A stretch of DNA of 64,000 bases, taken from contig CP136069.1 of assembly GCA_032622095.1 (NCBI GenBank), positions 105,800,278 to 105,864,277 of the forward strand, written 5' to 3'. Positions 10,270 to 18,805 of the stretch are shown here, piece by piece. The notes under the pieces are model-generated. The model did not search any database and was not told the origin of the DNA. It saw only the letters and a list, made by a program, of their open reading frames with translations. Position 1 is the first letter of the stretch; every line of letters begins with the position of its first letter. Source of the stretch: Siphonodentalium dalli (taxonomy: Eukaryota > Mollusca > Scaphopoda > Gadilida > Siphonodentaliidae). A program made the position numbers and the translations under genes.

Positions 10270-10858
10270 CTTTATTACACAAGCTGATAGGCCCGACTTC
10301 ACCCGGGCTGTTTCCCATCTGCTTTCCGGTGAAAGGTGCGATTTGACCTTCAATTGACTATTTCGAAAGTCAAGGTCAGGTCAGGGTCATGATTTGTCCA
10401 GTCCAAAACACCCCCACCCGTAGAAAAGTACCCATAGGTATCAAATTTCGTCGAAATCCGTCCGTTTTACCCAACTTGACCTTTAATGAACAATTTTGAA
10501 GGTCAAGGTAAGGTCAGAGTCATGATTTAACCGTCCAAAACACCCCCCCCCCCCCCGACAAAAGTACCCATAGGTATCAAATTTCGTCGAAATCTATCCG
10601 TTTTATCCGAGTTGACCTTTGATTGGCCATATTGAAGGTCAAGGTCAGGCCGAGGTCACGATTTGACCCGTTCAAAACTCTCCTCGGACCAAAGTATCCC
10701 TAGGTATCAAATTTCGCCGAAATTTGTCCGTTTTACCCAAATTGACCTTGCATTGACAGTTTTAAAGGTCAAGGTCAGGTCGGGGTCACGATTTGACCCG
10801 TCCAAAACACTTCCCGGACACAAATACCCATAAGTATCAAATTACGTTGAAATCTATG
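10270..10858 (-). repeat. Old family A-like Helitron repeat
   Basis: It has four or five blocks of about 120 bp with the pattern (T)TTGACCTTNAATTGNCNATTTTGAAGGTCAAGGTCAGGTC. The left edge has a GC hairpin (GCCCGACTTCACCCGGGC) like a Helitron 3' end on the minus strand, but no clean CTAG. A C13 run sits near 10545. It is more diverged than the copies at 2250-4925. Confidence 0.55.
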
Positions 10859-11259
10859 GAAAGCCGAGGAGGACATGTTTGTTGCTAATTGCTAGATATA
10901 CGACGCGGTATTTTGAAGGTGTTTCAAACTAGGAGATAGAAGTATTCTGCCTTTCAAATGGTGATGAATTATAGTAGTTTATTCAAATTTTATGGCATAA
11001 ATTGTTATTAAAACCGTATATACTATTAAAAATTAATGACTCGAAAATTAAGTGGGCCTTTAAACAAAGTCACAATTGCATTTAGGCTCATCTCATACTC
11101 GTCCATTCAGCGATATTCTACTGCGCAGTTTGTTATAGCCTCCAGTATTTATTGAGCGTTATACCCCCAACTGTTATAATTCGCCTTTAGCAGGCGTACT
11201 CTTGCCTCAGATTATTGAGATATTAGGTCACACATAATCACATTAAATCGCATCGTAAC
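10859..11259. other. Unassigned region
   Basis: AT-rich sequence without open frames of note or visible repeats. Confidence 0.4.
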
Positions 11260-11268
11260 ATAGCAATT

Positions 11269-12068
11269 GTGTGGGCTCCTTGGCGTGAATATGTAATGAG
11301 AAATAAGGTCATACGTAATGACATTAAACTCAAGAAAACCCTCGAAAACAAAACAAAATCACATTTAATGTTTTACGTTATTTCCTTCATAAAAAGAATC
11401 TTCGTGATAATGAACCCTCTCGTTACTTTAGAATATAGAATTAACCTTAAAATAAAAAAAATCTTTGGAACACAGAACCTTCGGAATAACGAACCTTCGG
11501 ATTGGTGAACATTCAGAGAAATTTCGGAATAGTGGACCTTCGGGATAGTGAACCTTCGGAATAGAGACATGCCCCCCAATATTCATATTATATGCCCAGA
11601 GTTCAAAGGTATGGACCCATAAAATTCTAAACTTGGCCCTTAAAATATTGAACTCCAAATTGGAGCACACACAGAACACCACTTAAGTCAACTGAACCTA
11701 TGTCATGTCCCAATGCGGGAGGGTCCATATATACCACAACATTCATAGTATATGCCAAGAATTCAAAGGTATGGGCCCACGTAATGACATAAAATCTCAA
11801 GAAAACCAGCGAAAACAAAACAAAATCACATTTAATGTTCTAAGTTAAGTTATTTCCTCCTGTATCTGTATCGGTGTGCGCGCATGATCAGATCGGATGT
11901 GAGCGCACACTCCATATAAAGAATCTTTGTGAAAATGAACCCTCTCAAATTAGTCTCAATACTTTAGAATATAGAATTAACGTAAAAATAACAAAAACCT
12001 TCGGAATAGAGAACCTTCGGAATAGCGGACCTTCGGGATAGCAAACCTTCATAATAGAAGCATGTCCC
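11269..12068. repeat. Diverged ~500-bp tandem duplication with 17-18 bp subrepeats
   Basis: Two copies (about 11300-11580 and 11780-12068) share AACAAAACAAAATCACATTT, then ATGAACCCTCTC and ACTTTAGAATATAGAATTAA. Each ends in several copies of GAACCTTCGGAATAG-type subrepeats. The second copy has gained a small hairpin (11875-11912, GTGTGCGCGCATGATC). Confidence 0.75.
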
Positions 12069-12390
12069 CACAATTACACCGGTGACGTAAACACATGTGC
12101 CAATCTTAGTTGTACTCTCGTAATTATCGGTACGATGAAACGGTGACGGAATCTGACGAGGTTTGCCGAATGTACAATCACCCAGTGAATTATCGATCGA
12201 CCATGCGATATCAAAAAACCAAAAGCTAGAAACACCACACTAGGTGGCGTAACAATACGTCCGACTACGAAGTACTGGATCCATTTCATGCTGAAATGAA
12301 AAAATATCACTGTCCTGTTACTATTACTCTGAACTATGCAAAAAGCGAACTGAATGCCTCAGTGAAACGAAAAATCACTACTTATTTTAA
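12069..12390. other. Unassigned spacer
   Basis: I see no gene or repeat with support in this stretch. Confidence 0.4.
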
Positions 12391-12895
12391 CCCTTCTGGT
12401 CGGCGGCCATTTTGGATCGGGGTGGTATGAAAGGGGTGAATATTTAGATTATCTTGGGGCCACCCAACATCACCATTTGTTTGACCTAAATCAGTCAATG
12501 AGTCGAGAAATGCCATGGGTGCCCTATTTGAACATCTCTGGATGGTGGCAATTTTGGATCAGGGTGTGGTGAATGTATTTAGACTGGCTTGCGGGTCACC
12601 CTACAACACCTTATGTTTGACCTAAATCGGATAAATGGGCCGAGTAAAGGCATGTGCGCTCTATTTGAACCCTTCTGGACAGCGACCATTTTGGATCTGG
12701 GTGAGGTGAATATTTAGATTGGCTTGGGGTACCCTAGAACACCCTTTGTTTGACCTAAATCGGTCAATTGACCGAGAAATGGCATGTGTGCCCTATTTGA
12801 ACCCTTCTGGACGGTGGCCACTTTGGATCGGAGTGGGATGTGTGGATAGAATACCTGTGGGGGGGGGGACCATACAACACCCTTTGTTTGACATA
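12391..12895. repeat. ~137-bp tandem repeat, nearly four copies
   Basis: Copies start near 12391, 12532, 12669 and 12801 with (A)CCCTTCTGGACGG(C)GGCCATTTTGG. They include TTTGACCTAAATCGGTCAAT. The last copy breaks at a G9 run near 12860. It resembles other ATGGC-type repeats in the window only in the CCATTTTGG word. Confidence 0.8.
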
Positions 12896-12899
12896 ATTA

Positions 12900-14465
12900 T
12901 AAAAAATTCGAATAAGTAATAAAATAAGGAATGGAAGTCACCTTCGTTTTAATCTGTACCGTGACAGAGGTGAATATATAGATAAGATATTAGATAACTC
13001 TGGTTGCCAGACAAGAAATCCTTCCTAGTTAACCCAACAGAAACTCATTTGCCACTCAGAGCCTGTCTGTCTGTAGCAGTCTGAGCAATGGCAACTCGCA
13101 CTGTCTCTTTGATTTTGCTGTCCCATTTTGCCCGGATAGCCTCGCATATTGTCCCACTTTGCCCAGTGCGGTGTCCCGCTTTGCCCAAAGGCACGGGCAA
13201 AGTGGGACAAAACAAGAGGTTCCAAAAGGGACATACTGAGATGTTGTTTAATATCAATGACCACCCGATTATATGCGCTGATAAATTGTAAACCGGGCTT
13301 TCCAATTTTTTTCCGGCGAAAACCCTATCTAAAATTCCTTGAAAACATTTGGTGTCCCGCTGCTTACTCTAGTAGCTCATGGTGGTTTTGTATGGACTTT
13401 TATGTCCAGAGCAAAACTCTTCATGAATCCACTAATTGAAGGTACATGAACAATATTTGGTTGGTAACACATTTCCCATTGACGGCGAAATGGGTCAAAT
13501 GGCCACGCCCCTTTTTTGCGCGAAGTATTACCACTGGTCGTGACTATATCTCCAGAACCGTTGGACATAGGGGGTCGTATGACCACTCAAAATGTGCGGA
13601 ATTGCCACGTTATGGGGGGTCAGTAATACATTTTCATATCCAAAAGTCAATGGTTTTTAAGATAATTGCCAAAAAACCAACAAAAATCCATTTTTGAGGG
13701 CCTGAACCCCAATTTTGGGGTTCAGCACTTTTATCTCAAAGCTGAGCGCCCCAATTAGAATTTTATGTATCTATATCCATCGGTGCCACATATAGGTATA
13801 ATTTCTGTACCATTATCGGATGGGATTGACCTTCAAGGAGCTCTTGACCCTGAAAATCCACATTATGGGGGGGGGGGTCAGTAATACATTTTCATATCCA
13901 AAAGTCAATGGTTTTTAAGATAATTGCCAAAAAACGATTTCAGCATGTAATGCACCACAAGTATACAATACCACAAGGACACTTTTTAAAGAACTATCCG
14001 CATTCTCTGATCAACTTAAGAGCACAATTGACCACACACAATGGGATTAGCTGGAAATTGCTGCTGAGGATGTGTTGACCCCGACACACAATGAGCTCTT
14101 CCCGACTGAAGATGCCTTGGAAACTGGTGTGCTTTACCAAAAATCAGGTAACGATTGTGCTCTATAATCAACAGAAATGTACAGATTGAACAAAACAGGT
14201 TTTCAAAATTTGTTATCAACATTTAACAGCTGATCTGATTTAAGTGACCAAGCTATGAAACATGCTAAACACTTTTACTAAATGGAATGACCAGCTGTTT
14301 GCTTCATGCAGCAGCCACATGTTGCGATCTTAAAATGGGTATTGCATCTGGGCATAGTAAAAACATGTTGTAATCAGATGAGAGATGACCATATATACCA
14401 GTATATATTTCAGAAGTAATCAATTCTTCCAAAAGGACACCTCATCTCACAAAATGTTTTAGGAA
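12900..14465. other. Unassigned region with small repeats
   Basis: No gene is supported. A 14-bp-arm hairpin lies at 13173-13208 (GTCCCGCTTTGCCC). A 62-bp direct repeat sits at 13618-13680 and 13868-13935 (GTCAGTAATACATTTTCATA), the second preceded by a G9 run. Confidence 0.5.
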
Positions 14466-14470
14466 ATGAT

Positions 14471-15837
14471 CACCCCCGTGTACGTGGTATCGCCAAAACC
14501 GATGGTATCGCCAAAACCGAGAATATGGGAAAGTCATTTTCACGTATATGATATGGGGATATGTTTGTTTCTCACCGTAATACAGACATCGAGCATCGTA
14601 TGTGTATGTCCACACGAAGCATGAGTATTTATCCACCAGTTGTCAATCAGTTTTCCCAGATCAGACCATTAATTTTTTTTTGGCGAATTTTTTCAATGGT
14701 GTTTTTGCTTTTGCTCACTCAAATTTTCGAGAACAACCATTCACTACTATAGTTCCTGGACTTCCACGCTTCCAAAACAAATGCCGGTATATAGTTTAAT
14801 CTGTCAATGAAGCATAGGATTTGACAGAATTTAATAAATCCTTGTCGTTCTCAATATCCGCGCGATATGAAGGGACCACTGTCGGTCCAGAAAGATGCGA
14901 ACGGCACAGATGAAGATGCGCCAAACGCCGAGTTTCTGTGCAGTAAATATGCGTATTACTTAAGGAGTTGTGATGAGTTTTCGAGTGTTTTATGTGTATC
15001 TGAGACTGATCAATTGGACTGCGAATGTCAACTGAAATATGAATCCATAACATATTCGTAATAATGTGTGCATATTATATTATGAATGTATTTCAATTGA
15101 AATTAATTGAACATCCATCTCAGCATTCAGATTTGCGATCTCAATAACGTGAATGAATGATAACGCGATGCCTTGATCACACGCACGTGAATGCTGCCGT
15201 TCGCATGCATGCAGCTAATCGGATATTCGTTTACTATTAACATGCTTGGGGTTTGTATATAGACCACACATGCCAGACGACACGCTACGGCGTATCAACG
15301 ATTTGTTATAATCATGTTTATTTTACAGACTTTATGACTCGTTCCCACTCGAGTAGACCGTTACGCGACAATGAAACCGAATCATCTTATCGATTATATA
15401 TATATATTTATCACATAATTTGGCCATAAAAGCAGTTTCATAATTATCGGTAATAGACACGTTTAATATCAGCGCGTGCGATGACGTCACGGCGTTCTTC
15501 AAATAACTTGCGATCGCTGTAGTTTATGATTGTTGTTTTCGATGAATATTTCGCGTTGCTTCGGGTTTATTTGATCATGTGATAAAAGGTATCTCACACT
15601 CGTCCTATTTTATACGTAATTTATCAACCTCGTCCTCTAAATTCTATTTGAGCCTCGGTAAACCTCGGCTCAAATCGAATTTAGTGAACTCGGTTGATAA
15701 ATTCCGTATAAAATAGAAACTCATGTGAGATCCTCTATATATCATATTGCTCCAAATTATGCAATTCTGGCTTTTTTAAGAGTCATCAGATAAAATTGAA
15801 ACGATTCTATGTTAACACACTAAACATCCGAACATAT
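14471..15837 (+). mobile_element. Element X, left copy, with a nested insert
   Basis: This copy is homologous, in inverted orientation, to 59688-60701. It starts CACCCCCGTGTACGTGG and ends CATCCGAACATAT. The flanks are ATGAT on the left (14466-14470) and ATGAA on the right (15838-15842), a near-identical 5-bp target duplication. The ends are not inverted repeats of each other. A 5-bp duplication without terminal inverted repeats suits a solo LTR, but the usual TG...CA ends are absent, so the class is open. A duplicated phrase GGTATCGCCAAAACCGA is specific to this copy. A 65-codon frame (14602-14799) is shared with the other copy but shows nothing recognisable. Confidence 0.65.
15400..15737. 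mobile_element. ~335-bp MITE-like insert within element X, with hairpin
   Basis: It is absent from the other X copy, which reads straight through at the matching point, giving an empty site. The right half is a hairpin with ~68-bp arms (15590-15657 and 15663-15732). Each arm includes GAGCCTCGG or its complement, and the arms close on CTCACA and TGTGAG. It contains GTGATAAA and, at 15482, TGACGTCAC. Non-autonomous hairpin element of unknown superfamily. Confidence 0.65.
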
Positions 15838-15867
15838 ATGAACAAACACACAACAAAGTTATCCCTA

Positions 15868-16140
15868 CTAAAAGACGGGACGGGACGATTTTCCGGGACG
15901 GGACGGAACGATTTGTCTAAAAGACGGGACGGGACGGAACGAATATTTAAAAGTCATTTTATTCGGAAATGAAAGAGTTTAGAGGCACAAACATGGTCTC
16001 AACTTGTTTATTGGTATCTACTCTATACGAATGTGATGTTTTCCCGATACAATTGATCGTATGCTGAACTGTGGGCGTTCGAATAACGAAGCGTCGAAAT
16101 TAGGGAAATTTATCACTTCTGGGACGATAATCTAAACACT
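15868..16140 (+). repeat. Repeat Y, left copy, head segment
   Basis: It starts CTACTAAAAGACGGGACGGG and has several GGGACGGGACG words, then unique sequence. The same segment is present inverted at 57110-57383. Flanks differ at both copies, so Y is a dispersed element and not part of X. No ORF is seen. Confidence 0.7.
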
Positions 16141-17243
16141 AAAAGTCATATTTCGTTTACATTTTCATGTTTGGGTGACGGATTATTGCATAAAATGTTT
16201 GTCTAATATATACTAAATAGTAAAATAAAAGTTTGCACTTGTTTTCTGCTGATAAAAGTAGTGTTTTTATCGACGGGACGATGACATCCGCATTCATGAA
16301 AAATCTGCATTCCGCCGAACGAAAATCTTCGAAAATCTTAACAGAAAAACTAGCATTATGTTCACATTTTCATGTTTGGGTGACGGATTATTGCAGAAAA
16401 TGTTAGTCTAATATATACTAAATAGTAAAATAGAAGTTTGAACTTGTTTTCTGATGGTAAAAGTAGTGTTTTTATCGACGGGACGATGACACCTCCATTC
16501 TTGAAAAATCTCCATTCCGCCGAACGAAAATCGTCGAAAATCTTAACAGAAAAACTAGCATTACGTTCACATTTTCATGTTTGAGTAACGGATTTTTGCA
16601 GAAAATGTTTGTCTAATATATACTAAATAGTAAAATTGAAGTTTGCACTTGTTTTCGGCTGATAAAAGTAGTGTTTTTATCGACGGGACGATGACACCTC
16701 CATTCTTGAAAAATCTGCATTCCGCCGAACGAAAATCTTCGAAAATCTTAACAGAAAAACTCGCATTTCGTTCACATTTTCATGTTTGGGTGACGGATTT
16801 TTGCAGAAAATGTTAGTCTAATATATACTAAATAGTAAAATAGAAGTTTGAACTTGTTTTCTGATGGTAAAACTAGTGTTTTATCGACGGGACGATGACA
16901 CCTCCATTCTTGAAAAATCTCCATTCCGCCGAACGAAAATCGTCGAAAATCTTAACAGAAAAACTAGCATTATGTTCACATTTTCATGTTTGGGTGACGG
17001 ATTTTTGCAGAAAATGTTAGTCTAATATATACTAAATAGTAAAATAGAAGTTTGAACTTGTTTTCTGATGGTAAAAGTAGTGTTTTATCGACGGGACGAT
17101 GACACCTCCATTCTTGAAAAATCTCCATTCCGCCGAACGAAAATCGTCGAAAATCTTAACAGAAAAACTCGTCGCATTTCGTTCACATTTTCATGCTTGG
17201 GTGACGGATTTTTGCAGATAATGTTAGTCTAATATATACTAAA
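16141..17243 (+). repeat. Repeat Y satellite, ~207-bp units, first block
   Basis: About five units containing TCTAATATATACTAAATAGT, TATCGACGGGACGATGACAC and CCATTCCGCCGAACGAAAAT. The block stops inside a unit at ATATACTAAA (17243) and resumes as TAGTAAAATAG at 23789, so the intervening 6.5 kb is an insertion. Short open frames in the units are not preserved as coding. Confidence 0.85.
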
Positions 17244-17807
17244 CTAGCCGATGAGCCCGACGTTGTCCGGGCTATTCAAATAGCCGATGAGCCCGACGTT
17301 GTCCGGGCGACGTTGTCCGGGCTATTCAAAAACCAAATTTCAAGTCGATAGCTCCACCCGTTTCCGAGATCTAGTCTGCGCATGCGCGAAGCTGGTGTCG
17401 CACGGGCTCGGCGACCCGATAAAATTCGTATCCGGGGCAAGATAGATTCACATAGCAAATTTCAAGTCGATAGCTCCACCCGTTTCCGAGATCTCGTCTG
17501 CGCATGCGCGAAGCTGGCGTCGCACGGGCTCGGCGACCCGATAAAATTCGTATCCGGGGCAAGATACATTCACATAGCAAATTTCAAGTCGATAGCTCCG
17601 CCCGTTCCCGAGATCTCGTCTGCGCATGCGCGAAGCGGGCGCCGCACGGGCTCGCCAATACGACAACGTTCACCGCCTTGTCAAACTACACACACGTACC
17701 AAGTTTCGTCCCGATCGGTCGAGAATCGTAGATTTGTATTAATGACAGACAAACAAACAAACAAACAAACATACATACAGAAAGAGGTCTTCAAAATATA
17801 TATGAGA
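17244..17807 (-). mobile_element. Non-autonomous Helitron, family B, full-length 564-bp copy
   Basis: On the minus strand it starts TCTCATATATATTTTGAAG (5' end 17807). It passes a microsatellite-rich head and then two to three 120-bp units, and ends with hairpin AGCCCGGACAACGTCGGGCT, then CATCGGCTAG at 17244. The host sequence on the left is AAA and on the far right TAG, giving A|T insertion. The hairpin end is partly duplicated (17281-17330). Confidence 0.8.
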
Positions 17808-18026
17808 CTAGCCGATGAGCCCGACGTTGTCCAGGCTATTCAAAAACCGACGAAATTTGTATCCGGGGCAAGATACATTCACATAGCAAATTTCAAGTCG
17901 ATAGCTCCACCCGTTTCCGAGATCTGGTCTGCGCATGCGCGAAGCTGGCGTCGCACGGGCTCGGCGACCCGATAAAATTCTTATCCGGGGCAAGATACAT
18001 TCACATACCAAATTTCAAGTCGATAG
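17808..18026 (-). mobile_element. Non-autonomous Helitron, family B, second copy, 3' half
   Basis: CTAG at 17808-17811 directly follows the TC end of the first copy, so the two are head to tail with no host base between. The copy breaks at TCGATAG (18026) where the tail of LINE-1 begins. It resumes at 23327 with AGCTCTACCCG, the expected continuation. Confidence 0.8.
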
Positions 18027-18379
18027 TTTAGTTTAGTTTAAACATATTTATTACCAATAAGTATATAACAATACAGATTGGCATTGGGATTGGAGGACAA
18101 GTGCGATCCACTTATACATAACCCCCTCTCCCAATTGCCGTTATAACACTGATACATAATAATTGGGGTTGTCAACACAATAGGTATAACATATTTACAA
18201 GTGTATACATACAGTATATCATTTTATATTATTTGAAAAATAGTTTGTATAGTCTCACCACCCCACCAATTCTAAATAATTTCAATAATGATTTCAAGTA
18301 GCTGTTTTAAATGTGATACATGTACCTCATGGTGCATTGTTAACATTTTTACAATTTGCATTCAAATGATGCGAGCGTC

Positions 18380-18805
18380 TTAATAGAACTTTGTCGGATT
18401 TTCCTCTTGAGTTGTATCTCGTAAGTAATTTTGCACAGCTTTAAAGATATGTTCATTTTCTAATTGTTTTAAGTTCGGGTCCCCAAATATTAGTGTTTTA
18501 ACTGAATGTATATTAAAGCGCAGAAGATTATTACGAAGTGTAATTCTTTCTTCAAAGTGTAGGTGGCATTCAAAAAAATAGTGGAAAGCATTTTCTACAG
18601 AATGTCCACATCTACATGTAGCAGAAATTGCTATATAATTTTGAAGTTTATCAGCTTGTAGATTACTACATTCACACCTCAGTTTACAATGAAGGATGTT
18701 CAATAGCCGTTTACCATATGAAAAATATGTTGGTGGTTTTAATGGCTTAGTTACTAGTGCTTTCTTGAACCTATCGAGTGGAATGTTTCTTTCTTTTTTT
18801 TTCAT
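18380..18805 (-). pseudogene. LINE-1 ORF2 C-terminal part after a frameshift
   Basis: This frame continues the 992-codon ORF across an A9 run (18794-18802), with a one-base shift after DEKK. It carries the C-terminal zinc-knuckle-like segment CRCGHSVENAFHYFFEC, a pattern usual at the end of CR1/L2-type ORF2 proteins. It ends ENPTKFY. The overlap and frame difference with the main ORF show that one protein of about 1,120 residues has been split. A homopolymer error in the assembly is a real alternative to a biological mutation. Confidence 0.8.

Noticed and set aside
13088-13305. Overlapping open frames around the CCCACTTTGCCC words.
   Set aside because: Frames on both strands over a short hairpin and repeated words, with no domain.
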